Below are positions 28,001-34,263 of a DNA stretch of 49,196 nt, one piece after another. The stretch is taken from assembly GCA_002309155.1 (NCBI GenBank), contig DBXB01000038.1, positions 45,062 to 94,257 on the forward strand, read 5' to 3'. Each line of letters starts with the position of its first letter. Positions within the stretch are counted from its first letter, which is position 1. The notes below the pieces were generated by a model. It saw only the letters and a list, made by a program, of their open reading frames with translations. It had not been told where the DNA came from and did no database searches. Source of the stretch: Bacteroidales bacterium UBA1223. Its GTDB lineage: Bacteria > Bacteroidota > Bacteroidia > Bacteroidales > P3. The translations under genes and the position numbers were made by a program.

Positions 28001-30814
28001 GATGGTTCTTGTAAGGGTCTCGCTGGTGTTTTGGTTTATGAACAGGGTGAAATGTATGCTGCTGTCACACCCATAGCGGTTTGAAAGATGTATTACAGTG
28101 TCATTTACACTATGATTGAACGACACTCCGTTGAAGATGTATGGCAGGTTGCTCTCGTTGACGGTGACACTCACCGTACTGCTGGTCGGTTGTCGGATGT
28201 CGAGTATAAGTGTGACGATACTGTCGCAGGGTACCAGCCATGCTTGCGGTCTTATTGTCTGAGTTATTCTTCCACTAGTGTTGGTCTGCTCAGCAGTTAA
28301 ATGGAACCCAGTGGTGTCGAAAGGATAACCACGGCATACTTCGGCACGTATGGTGTCACGTGACACAATGTATTCCATGATGTTGAGATGGACTATACTA
28401 TCGCATCCGGTGTTGAGATGGAAAGTGTAATCATGAGCTCCTATAGTGGTGTAAATCGAATCGGCGTAGGGATAGGATGTCACATAATCGCAGAAACGTA
28501 TTGTAGTATTATGCTCATATGACGGTAATACTGTAAGATGGAGATTGACGACAGAGTCGCATCCGTGAATGGACGAGCGGTAATAGGTGTATGTGTCACT
28601 TGTCGTCCATGTGCTGAACTGAATATCCCTCCACGTCCATGGAAGTTGTGCCTGACATATCTGTCGGTAGTAATTCTCGTTGTATTGTGGCCAGACTGTT
28701 ATTTGGTAATAGAATGTGTATTGGCATTCGTTGGTGTCTGTCACCTCGCATCTTACGGTGCATGTCGATTCTGGGTAGAATTCGGGCAACACATCTGCTG
28801 AGAGGTCTTCTTCCCCGACATACCATGTGCACTGAGTGGAGTTGTGCATGGTCAGGGTCACTTCTTGGCCGGGACAAATGGCGTTTTCTCCCGTAATGTA
28901 TGGAGTTGGATGTTCCCACTCTAGAGTGATGGTCTGTGTGAGAGTGTCGGTACAGCCGTTGTCAGCAATACCTGTAATTAGTGTTATGCTGTAGGTGCCG
29001 GGCTGCGTATAAACCGCTTCGGCGTTGTAGTTGGTAGATGTGGTGCCGTTACCGAAATCCCAGAAGGCTGTCTCGCAATCTTCATGAGTCCATAACGGTA
29101 TCCCTTGGTTGTTCACAACATAGCTGCGGTTTACAAAGCGTACGTTGAACTGACAGTGTTCGGCATGAACATCATATTCAAATGATGCGCGTGGATATCT
29201 ACTGCTTGCCAAGGCGTTGATGATATATCCGCATGTGCTGTCGGGACAGTCGAGGGCATTCACCTGACATTGATACAATCCTGGTTGCGTCACATGCAGG
29301 GAGTCGCTTGTCGAAAGTGTGCTGTCGGGATTCGACGCACTGTACCAACGGTAACTGAATCCGCTGGGTGCGTAGAATGTGTTAATGTAATTCTCTCCGC
29401 ACTGGTCTAGACGGTCTACTTGTTTCCTTCCGCAGTGCAGAGTGAAATAGGCGTAGGCCGCTCCTGAAGTCGTTCCGTCACGTGTGTATAGTTGCAGATA
29501 GAGTGTCCGTCCGTGATAGTCGGAGAGATCGATTCCCATGGCCATCCAGTCGTGCCATTTGTAATTCTGCCCTAGCCCCAAATTATAAGAGTTCCACCCT
29601 GTTAGCGTATCGTTGTATATTATGTCGCGACTGTAACAAAGGGGTCTGACAGGTATACAGTTCTCATCATATAGACGAATACTGAATCGGGGAAGCTGAT
29701 TTCCTCGACCATTGGCTGGCTGTAGGAATACGACGGCATATCTCAACATCATGAGGTCGTAGTCGTTTGTGTCTACGTGTATCTCATAGAGTATGCTCTC
29801 TCCTCCACGGTCATCGGCCGACACATTTCCTGAAGACCAGTTGCCTAAACGCACTGACGATGTGTCGCCGTCAGGAATGAGTCTCAGTCCATTGTTGGTG
29901 CGGGGATCGTAAGTGTTGAGTACTCTGTTGACTGTATGCCGTGAGGTCGCCGATTCCCATCCATTGTCAACCACACATTCTGTCGAGTCTGGTCTGATGC
30001 TGTTGCCTTTGTAACACACTACCTGCTTCGCTCCTGTCAAGGAAGTGTAGTCTATACACTGCCTGTAATGATTACAGGTGTGGCAATCTGAAACTTTTGG
30101 AGTGCGAAAATGATACTCAGGTATGCAACTGTTTCCAGTGTCTGAAATGGTTGATGAGTAAGGGTAAAGCCTGTTGCGGATGTAATAGCTGTAAAGTGTT
30201 CCTGACGCCAAAGCGGCAAGCGAGTCACTTGTTGAATATCCTTCAGGGTTTGTGACTGTCGACCGGCTTGGATCGTTTGTCTGGAAATAATCTAACCAAT
30301 ATCTGTGCGATGACGGCCCCTGCCAGCTAATATTGGTATATGTACTATTGGTTCCGTGGGCGGAGACATTCCACACATCGGGATAACAGATATTAAGGTT
30401 GAACCCAGCTTCTGTTCCGCCCAAGGATGAACTGTAGAAATGTAAAGTGACAGCACCGGAATAACAGAATATTTTAATATTGCCACTACCTGAATAAAAG
30501 TTTTCTATGGGATAGTCTTTGGATTCTCCTTGATAAATGGTCAGCCAATGACCGCTCCTAATAGAGTAGTTGCCATATAGCATGAACGGTTTGCCGTCAG
30601 TCGACACCAATGTCAATGAGCCGTTGCTGGAACTCAGGTAGTTGCTGTACCATCCATCGTCATAGACAGTGTATGAGTGCGAGGATGAAATATAGATAAC
30701 AGTGTCGGTATTTTTGGGTACAATAAACGATGTTTGGGCAAAAACAAAAACTCCTGACATTATTAATGTCAAGAATATCATTATCTTTTTGAAGATTATT
30801 GATTCCCTTCCCAT
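22043..30814 (-). CDS. Giant T9SS cargo protein with 35 Cys-patterned repeats
   Basis: A 2923-residue exported protein. In order: signal peptide (1-27, ending VFAQ); a CUB-like and a fibronectin III-like region (about 30-230); a jelly-roll-like region; a PKD-like domain around residue 588 (FWDFGNGTTS). Next come 35 tandem units (first Cys720, last Cys2655), then an Ig-like segment and a type B T9SS sorting domain (CHU_C / gliding motility-associated type) from Trp2836 (WAPNAFTPG) to the end. The basic unit is 51 residues, with DTICDNQ near the start and GCDSxxTLxLTVNP at the end. PorU/PorV-type machinery encoded 5-10 kb away is the expected export route, giving a surface or released protein. 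The ligand or role is unknown; a cell-surface stalk or adhesin is an inference. Start chosen because the n-region GRESIIFKK supplies the positive charge of the signal peptide. Confidence 0.9.
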   Translation of the reverse strand: MGRESIIFKKIMIFLTLIMSGVFVFAQTSFIVPKNTDTVIYISSSHSYTVYDDGWYSNYLSSSNGSLTLVSTDGKPFMLYGNYSIRSGHWLTIYQGESKDYPIENFYSGSGNIKIFCYSGAVTLHFYSSSLGGTEAGFNLNICYPDVWNVSAHGTNSTYTNISWQGPSSHRYWLDYFQTNDPSRSTVTNPEGYSTSDSLAALASGTLYSYYIRNRLYPYSSTISDTGNSCIPEYHFRTPKVSDCHTCNHYRQCIDYTSLTGAKQVVCYKGNSIRPDSTECVVDNGWESATSRHTVNRVLNTYDPRTNNGLRLIPDGDTSSVRLGNWSSGNVSADDRGGESILYEIHVDTNDYDLMMLRYAVVFLQPANGRGNQLPRFSIRLYDENCIPVRPLCYSRDIIYNDTLTGWNSYNLGLGQNYKWHDWMAMGIDLSDYHGRTLYLQLYTRDGTTSGAAYAYFTLHCGRKQVDRLDQCGENYINTFYAPSGFSYRWYSASNPDSTLSTSDSLHVTQPGLYQCQVNALDCPDSTCGYIINALASSRYPRASFEYDVHAEHCQFNVRFVNRSYVVNNQGIPLWTHEDCETAFWDFGNGTTSTNYNAEAVYTQPGTYSITLITGIADNGCTDTLTQTITLEWEHPTPYITGENAICPGQEVTLTMHNSTQCTWYVGEEDLSADVLPEFYPESTCTVRCEVTDTNECQYTFYYQITVWPQYNENYYRQICQAQLPWTWRDIQFSTWTTSDTYTYYRSSIHGCDSVVNLHLTVLPSYEHNTTIRFCDYVTSYPYADSIYTTIGAHDYTFHLNTGCDSIVHLNIMEYIVSRDTIRAEVCRGYPFDTTGFHLTAEQTNTSGRITQTIRPQAWLVPCDSIVTLILDIRQPTSSTVSVTVNESNLPYIFNGVSFNHSVNDTVIHLSNRYGCDSSIHFTLFINQNTSETLTRTICQDELPYTWGTLTFNEAGTQYIVYPRSNGADSIVYHQLNVNPIYSEDLYDTICDNETFTFYGNNITTTGSYSHSMTTIAGCDSTETLHFTVHPTNSGNISADICDNQSYNFAGQELSSAGVYSHVFTNVHNCDSSITLVLNVLNVTYSTIYDTIVQNQLTNYTFNGHSYNSSIEHTIVTITNVAGCDSVIDFSLYVIPNVGSTEERAICQDELPIIWNGKTFNGPGTQTATLTSYLGSDSVVTMTLTVNPVYSFQTQVSICDNQTTVFNGNSYSSAGTYVDTLSSIHNCDSITTLTLTVNPTYATSFADTSCDNQSYTFAGVVRNVTGSYVNTFSSMLGCDSVVTLNLTINPVTYGTQYDTIVENMLPHTYNGNTISGGSFSNPAGGLFNDFDTTIVIYNQYNCDSVIGYHLHIHWNERTYVYDTICDNQLPYVWDGTQFAQSGTIIDTLTNLNGADSIVIRNLHVDATYNHIFQQTICDNQSYTFADSVYTLTGIYTHNLISHEVCDSTVTLQLTVNAVTSGTVTEYVIENNLPHLYEGCSFGSSLFTSPMGGRTDTYDTTITITNVNNCDSIIAYTLNVYWNVYDTIFDTICHSSLPFIWNNRTFLSTDYDSQLLTGDASKLDTLLATTGADSILTMNLHVNPTYDIHYYDTICSDATSSFNGIDYNLPGNYLHSLSSIDNCDSLETLHLTVFGTSAAVISDTIVENNLPHTFADRQFTQSLFTPSTYLTPRFSSLDSVIVIQNSLGCDSTIHYTLSVHWNVSADDYDTLCENLLPHIWNHRIFYASDYNLTHNLCDVAKLDTLTAYTGADSILTMHLTVDSNSHGVVTDTIVENQLPHSYEGCTFGISYFTLPTGDKSNFYDTTIVITNTRGCDSIVSYRLWVWWNPTTDLDSTICENSLPFTWQGVTFTSQTQYHTIQYFTDTVIYSAIHGEDSLVVLHLTVNPNTYSTLFDTIVENDLPYSWNGIAFVWDDTVATDMRHAELQHSNTLVNHDGCDSVADMNLYVWRNVTAIADSNVCENLFPITWNSITFDTTGSADVMLQTTHGADSLLTMNVTQIFNSTSIYWDTIVEDMLPYLFNGYSFELGHFPDTAMWSSDSSVYWQHFSFIDSTVIIANHLLCDSIISYRLHVHWNVHSFTDSTVCSEVLPLQWNHRVFTDSIANASPLDGRHHIATLFDTLPAFNGADSIITMQLRVMPSYTTQLHDTVCDGQEFIFYGDTLTVTGEYAMHFTTTDGCDSSEYLYFANFPNYNLEYYDTICDYSGVMRLGVEYIGVAHLNSIHLCDSNETYHLWGLPVSYSNVDTIISDHLLPFNYNGHIFSDTSNAQMQLILTNQYGCDSIINFTLTVMPTERITLDSTICEGLLPLTWDSTIFIRDSVQFVDSGFQNTIIIDTFHTRYGADSIVIRRLHVNPEYNITYIDTTCNGAPYSFGDSNYNVSGTYVHNYMTLNGCDSVETLHLQVNAMSYATVHDTIVQNQLPYQFGGVTFYDTTDIVDSVITILNTAYCDSVITYSLHIIPNHYNQHDTSLCDNQLPFVWDGLTISSAGIDSIVVLMPDGSDSITYYVTTVYPTYHFTDTLVTCDSIQWHDSYYYNTTSPSDPPVFATTSVVGCDSVISLNLTVHYSAKTIDSVFSCEPYLWIDSNTYTESTSGVNYMMHTIKQCDSIIVLELIVSSIKSSVINDTICQGVSYQFGDELYTRSGSYSLTLPSFDGCDSIITLNLEVLQPPLVSIDDSDYDCETGIYTLHVNTEAPYIYWTSYPDDPALIGHEQSRSLRVSPRTHELYMLFVDYKDVPTCPNKDSIYISPLLKPHADIEYTPEFLTYDQLHLSAINRSTNEERHRWYINGDDFGDAGRISYNADPTELDSVLLELVAVYGRCQDTAIRVIPVRKATIWAPNAFTPGESSNNHFYVRYMGITDYHIDLYTRGGALVWHSDNMEDFWDGTYQGKDCPQGTYVWIIRYRDVTAPQNKLSKKGTVTLIR
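22840..28690 (-). repeat. Coding tandem repeats, 35 units of about 51-70 codons
   Basis: This is the repeat array of the giant protein. Fifteen units carry two Cys (C...CDS); nine of these have exactly 27 residues between them. Ten units lack the first Cys (for example DTIVENDLPY) and each is directly followed by one of the ten units that lack the last Cys (GADS, GSDS or GEDS). The junction from the CDS cysteine to the next unit's first cysteine is always 22 residues in these ten pairs. At the DNA level the units have diverged strongly, so this is an old array, not recent slippage. Confidence 0.9.
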
Positions 30815-30815
30815 G

Positions 30816-30831
30816 ATCTATTGCAATAGAT
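30816..30831. promoter_or_regulatory. Perfect 16-bp palindrome before the giant gene
   Basis: The sequence atctattgcaatagat is its own reverse complement. It lies between the predicted transcription start (near 30847) and the ATG (30812-30814), just one base from the start codon. It could be an operator for a dimeric regulator or a hairpin over the ribosome binding site. Confidence 0.5.
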
Positions 30832-30852
30832 AAGTACAGCACTTATAAATTG

Positions 30853-30860
30853 CAAAAATA
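30853..30860 (-). promoter_or_regulatory. Promoter -7 box for the giant gene
   Basis: TATTTTTG followed by C on the minus strand, 38 bases before the ATG, matches TAnnTTTG. No good TTG box was found upstream. Confidence 0.55.
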
Positions 30861-30980
30861 CATAAAAAGAACAGTATGACCCTATTTATTTAATGAAAAG
30901 CCTGTAATAAGCAGATTTATAATTATTTAATCGCCTTATGTAGTAATCCTGTTTTAAAGCAAATCGTTATTGCTGTCGGT

Positions 30981-31760
30981 TTAGTCCTCGATTTTTGTGT
31001 TCGGGAAGAATTTTATTTTTGTTATCCTCTCCACTTCGGGGATGGTGTTGACATAAAAATCTTTCTTGCGGTTACCTTCTGTATTGCGACAGATATAACC
31101 TATGCCCTTATTTATGCCGTTGTCGTTGTACATCAGCACCTTGAAGAACGCTTCTGGAACTGGGATGCTATCCCTTCCGATATATTCATGCTCTCGGTCA
31201 AAAAAGATGGGGCCGCAGACTATCCATACGGCACCATATTTTTCGGCGAGACTCCTGCATGAAATCTCTATCTCGTTCCAGTCTCCAATGTTGAATTTCT
31301 TGTTCTGTGGACAGGCATTGGTCATCAGAAATGACTCGTACATTGCCACGCTGTCCCATTTGTTGTCTCCTGCCGGACACATATGCCCTCTGTCCCATTG
31401 TGTCCCCTTGTAGTCAGAATAATAGGCCCTTGGTGCGGGAACTTCCAAGTCCTCATGCCAGGCTGACGACGGACGTGGTACAGGTCCTTTGGTATGATCT
31501 CTTGTGAGCTTCCATGCCACCCAGTTGGGTTGACGTGTCTCTTTGTTGTACGACACTATATATGCCTTGCGATAGAGTATCTGCTCCGCCCGGTCTTCGA
31601 GCGGTAGCGGGATGTCGATGTCGCGTACGTATTGCCGTGGGTCTTCGCTCTGCTGTATGGCTACTGCAGTCTGTGAACTGGCTTGCCGGCATCCGGTGAA
31701 TGCGAACGTTAGGATGGCGACGAGAACAAGGCTCGATAACTTTATTGGAGATCTCTTCAT
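30981..31760 (-). CDS. DNA/RNA non-specific endonuclease, lipoprotein
   Basis: A 259-residue nuclease of the NucA/Serratia (beta-beta-alpha metal) family, which degrades DNA and RNA without sequence preference. The catalytic motif DRGHMCPAGDNKW contains His126 as general base. The metal-binding segment follows with TNACPQNKKFNIGDWNEIE at about 147-165. The N-terminus is a lipoprotein signal ending in FTGC, so Cys24 is probably lipidated and the enzyme anchored in the envelope. Nutrient scavenging of nucleic acids is the usual interpretation. Its ATG lies only 14 bases after the terminator that follows floA, which leaves no room for a normal promoter of its own. Confidence 0.93.
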   Translation of the reverse strand: MKRSPIKLSSLVLVAILTFAFTGCRQASSQTAVAIQQSEDPRQYVRDIDIPLPLEDRAEQILYRKAYIVSYNKETRQPNWVAWKLTRDHTKGPVPRPSSAWHEDLEVPAPRAYYSDYKGTQWDRGHMCPAGDNKWDSVAMYESFLMTNACPQNKKFNIGDWNEIEISCRSLAEKYGAVWIVCGPIFFDREHEYIGRDSIPVPEAFFKVLMYNDNGINKGIGYICRNTEGNRKKDFYVNTIPEVERITKIKFFPNTKIED

Positions 31761-31774
31761 ACCTGATTGTTTTA

Positions 31775-31804
31775 AAAAAGTCCGGGCGGAGTCCCGGACT
31801 TTTT
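31775..31804 (-). terminator. Rho-independent terminator after floA
   Basis: A perfect 12-bp stem (aaaaagtccggg at 31775-31786, complement at 31793-31804) with a six-base loop is followed by a T run on the minus strand. It lies 35 bases after the floA stop and 14 bases before the nuclease ATG. Confidence 0.88.
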
Positions 31805-31839
31805 ATATGCTATTTGTGATCTGTTTGTCGCAGATACGA

Positions 31840-32814
31840 CTATTTCTCGCTCTTGGGAGTGGCGGGTTTGGAGATGGACTCTCTCATCTCTGTATCGGCC
31901 TGGATGTTCTTCATGCGATAGTAGTCCATGATACCCATGTTGCCGTTGCGGAAAGCTTCTGCCATTGCCAGAGGAACCTCGGCTTCGGCTTCAATAACTT
32001 TAGCTCTTGCTTCCTGAGCTTTGGCTTTCATTTCCTGCTCCTGGGCTACAGCCATGGCTCTGCGTTCCTCAGCTTTGGCTTGGGCGATGTTCTTGTCGGC
32101 GTTTGCCTGGTCCATCTGAAGCTGTGCACCGATGTTCTTTCCGACGTCGATGTCGGCGATATCGATGGAGAGGATCTCGAAAGCTGTGCCGCTGTCAAGA
32201 CCTTTGGTCAAAACGAGCTTGGATATGCTGTCAGGATTCTCCAGCACCTGCTTGTGACTCATGGCGGAACCGATGGAGGTGACGATGCCTTCGCCTACGC
32301 GGGCAAGGATGGTCTCCTCGCCAGCACCACCAACGAGTTGTTTGATGTTGGTACGTACTGTAACACGAGCTTTTGCTATGAGCTGGATACCGTCTTTGGC
32401 AACGGCGGCTACAGGGGGAGTGTCGATGACTTTGGGGTTGACAGAAGTCTGAACGGCATTAAGCACGTCACGACCTGCCAGGTCGATGGCGGTACAGGTC
32501 TTGAAATCCAGGTTCATGTTGGCTTTGTCGGCCGAAATCAAGGCTTTGACGACACTGTTGACACGTCCACCGGCAAGGTAGTGAGCCTCAAGTTCGTTCT
32601 GACTGACTTTGAGACCCGCTTTGGCGGCGGAAACCATGTTGTTGACAATCACTGCCGGCGGAACTTTACGGAATCTCATGAATATGAGCTGGATTAATGA
32701 TGTGTGTACTCCTGAAATCAGGGCTTGGAACCAGATTCCAATGGGGACAAGCCAGAGAAACAGTATCAAGAATACGATACATGCAAAAATGATTAAAATT
32801 GTAATAGGGTCCAT
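31840..32814 (-). CDS. floA: Flotillin-like protein FloA
   Basis: FloA scaffolds functional membrane microdomains. The 324-residue protein has an N-terminal membrane-inserted hairpin (residues 4-25) and an SPFH/band 7-like domain (about 40-220, e.g. VTVRTNIKQLVGGAGEETI). A long Ala/Glu/Lys-rich coiled-coil follows (about 225-300, with AQAKAEERRAMAVAQEQEM). The early segment LIFMRFRKVPP is typical of the FloA (UPF0365) branch. The gene lies downstream of an nfeD-like gene, the usual partner. The 131-bp spacer between them is filled with tandem repeats, so cotranscription is likely but not certain. Confidence 0.94.
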   Translation of the reverse strand: MDPITILIIFACIVFLILFLWLVPIGIWFQALISGVHTSLIQLIFMRFRKVPPAVIVNNMVSAAKAGLKVSQNELEAHYLAGGRVNSVVKALISADKANMNLDFKTCTAIDLAGRDVLNAVQTSVNPKVIDTPPVAAVAKDGIQLIAKARVTVRTNIKQLVGGAGEETILARVGEGIVTSIGSAMSHKQVLENPDSISKLVLTKGLDSGTAFEILSIDIADIDVGKNIGAQLQMDQANADKNIAQAKAEERRAMAVAQEQEMKAKAQEARAKVIEAEAEVPLAMAEAFRNGNMGIMDYYRMKNIQADTEMRESISKPATPKSEK

Positions 32815-32945
32815 AGTTATTAAATTTGTTTAATTGTTTAATTGTTTAATCGTTGATATGTTGATATGGTTTAATCGTGACCTGTGAATCGTGACCTGTG
32901 ACAAAATGTATTGTCCCTTAACTTCTTTTAACTCCCCTTATTATT
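32815..32945. repeat. Repeat-filled spacer between nfeD-like gene and floA
   Basis: The spacer holds three tandem sets: (gtttaatt) units at about 32828-32852, (gttgatat) twice at about 32852-32868, and a perfect 14-bp duplication aatcgtgacctgtg at 32873-32886 and 32887-32900. It ends with attgtcccttaact at 32910-32923, identical to 46978-46991 upstream of murF, and ttttaactcccc. No gene or promoter is visible in it. Confidence 0.75.
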
Positions 32946-33407
32946 TTACTTTTTCTTTACTATTATCTGGTATCCTACAATCTCAACAACCTCAATGTCT
33001 CTGTTCTCGTCAATGAACTCGCCATTACTGTGAACCTCGACGATTTCGCCGCCTATCAAGGCTTTGCCGGCAGGTGCCAGTCTCGATAGGGTTTTGCCTA
33101 CTGAGCCTACCTGGACTGTCGAGGGATTCACCTGGTTGACACGTCCGTCGCTCTCTTCCTTCAGGCTGAACCGTTTCCAAGTACCGCTCTTCATTAGGAT
33201 GGCAAGCATGACGATGCCTACGACGATGCTCGAAATCAACGTGATGTTGCCTGCTGTGGAGCCATGGGAGGCGTATGTCTGCCATACTCCTATTATCACT
33301 AATATGCCACCGCAGATTCCACTGATGGCACCGGGCAACGCCACTATCTCAAGGGCGATCATCGCCAGTCCTACTAATAACATTATTATGATTATCGGCC
33401 AAGACAT
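32946..33407 (-). CDS. NfeD-like membrane protein
   Basis: A 153-residue short NfeD-type protein, without the ClpP-like protease domain of long NfeD proteins. It has three hydrophobic segments (about 3-20, 24-44 and 53-72) and a C-terminal OB-fold domain (about 90-150). Typical OB segments are GSVGKTLSRLAPAGKALIGG and VEIVGYQIIVKKK. Short NfeD proteins work with flotillin-like proteins such as FloA in membrane organisation, which matches the floA gene downstream. A substrate is not known. Confidence 0.88.
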   Translation of the reverse strand: MSWPIIIIMLLVGLAMIALEIVALPGAISGICGGILVIIGVWQTYASHGSTAGNITLISSIVVGIVMLAILMKSGTWKRFSLKEESDGRVNQVNPSTVQVGSVGKTLSRLAPAGKALIGGEIVEVHSNGEFIDENRDIEVVEIVGYQIIVKKK

Positions 33408-33488
33408 GATTAATTGTTGATATGTTTAATTGTTTAATCGTGATCGGTGATCGGTGATACTATCGGGTCACGGGTCACAGGTCACGAT
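33408..33488. repeat. Heptad-repeat spacer between clpS and nfeD-like gene
   Basis: Two sets of three 7-bp units lie here: gtgatcg at 33440-33446 and 33447-33453 with gtgatac at 33454-33460, then gggtcac at 33465-33471 and 33472-33478 with aggtcac at 33479-33485. GTGA in the first set can pair with TCAC in the second, which would give an imperfect hairpin. The left end (gttgatatgtttaattgtttaatcgtg, 33415-33441) resembles the spacer at 32828-32880. Confidence 0.75.
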
Positions 33489-33773
33489 TCACTGTATTAT
33501 CTCTGATGTCAGTTGTTTGTTGAGTAGGGCGGTGTGCATGGGTAACAACTCTTCGTAGCCGCCACTTTTCACGATACATTTGCCGGTGTAGTGTATCATT
33601 ATGGTGCACTGCTCGGCTTGCTCATAGGTGTGCCTGCAGATGTCGACAAGTGCCTTGATGACGTAGTCGAAGGTGTGGTAGTCGTCGTTGTAGACAATAA
33701 GTTTGCTTCCGTTGTCGTCAAGAAGTTCTATGTCTTGCTCTTCGTTTTCTTGGTATTTCTTGTCGGGAGTCAC
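33489..33773 (-). CDS. clpS: ATP-dependent Clp protease adaptor ClpS
   Basis: ClpS delivers proteins with N-degrons to the ClpAP protease. The 94-residue protein has a disordered acidic N-terminus (1-23) and the ClpS core. Its substrate-binding residues are visible as NDD at 29-31 (VYNDDYHTFDYVI) and His61 (IMIHYTGKC). Its length is normal. The start lies seven bases after the ispF stop, so it is cotranscribed with porV and ispF. ClpA or ClpC is not encoded in the window. Confidence 0.92.
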   Translation of the reverse strand: MTPDKKYQENEEQDIELLDDNGSKLIVYNDDYHTFDYVIKALVDICRHTYEQAEQCTIMIHYTGKCIVKSGGYEELLPMHTALLNKQLTSEIIQ

Positions 33774-33780
33774 GGCTGTG

Positions 33781-34263
33781 TCAGTTTTCTTGTATTAGTG
33801 TCGCTATTGCATGGGCGGAGATGCCCTCTTCTCTTCCTTCAAAACCCAGATGTTCTGTGGTGGTGGCTTTAACAGAAATATCCTCTACAGGTATCTGCAT
33901 GACGTCGGCAAGAGTGCTTCTCATCTTCGGTATGTAGGTCGCCACTTTGGGCTTTTGCATGCAGAGGATGCTGTCGATGTTGCTTATCGTGAATCCTTTA
34001 CCTTTGATGAGTTCGCAGACCTTTTGAAGCAATATCTTGCTGTCGATGCCTTTGTATGCAGGGTCGCTGTCGGGAAAATGCTGTCCGATATCGCCGAGCG
34101 CCGTGGCGCCAAGCAGAGCGTCACAGATGGCATGGATCAGGACATCGGCGTCGGAGTGTCCTACCAATCCTTTGGTGTGGGGGACTTCAATGCCGCCCAA
34201 CCATAGAGGCAACCCCTCTTTCAGCTGGTGTACATCATATCCTATGCCTGTACGTATCTTCAT
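33781..34263 (-). CDS. ispF: 2-C-methyl-D-erythritol 2,4-cyclodiphosphate synthase
   Basis: IspF cyclises CDP-methylerythritol 2-phosphate with release of CMP in the MEP pathway of isoprenoid synthesis. The 160-residue protein has the zinc ligands Asp10 and His12 in GIGYDVHQ, and a GHSDADVLIHAICDALLGA segment with the third ligand. Other family features are LGDIGQHFPDSDP and the C-terminal KATTTEHLGFEGREEGI. Its ATG shares one base with the porV stop (TAATG), which indicates coupled translation. The link to uppP is only metabolic: both serve polyprenyl lipids. Confidence 0.97.
   Translation of the reverse strand: MKIRTGIGYDVHQLKEGLPLWLGGIEVPHTKGLVGHSDADVLIHAICDALLGATALGDIGQHFPDSDPAYKGIDSKILLQKVCELIKGKGFTISNIDSILCMQKPKVATYIPKMRSTLADVMQIPVEDISVKATTTEHLGFEGREEGISAHAIATLIQEN

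Noticed and set aside
22840..28690. Regularly spaced repeats of about 153 bp that could suggest a CRISPR-like or satellite array
   Set aside because: They lie in one open frame of 2923 codons, the similarity is at protein level (CDS and LTV motifs), and the DNA units are too divergent for direct repeats with unique spacers.
23006..28900. Several plus-strand open frames of 60-110 codons opposite the giant gene
   Set aside because: They follow from the repeat composition of the giant gene, have no start context and resemble no known protein.
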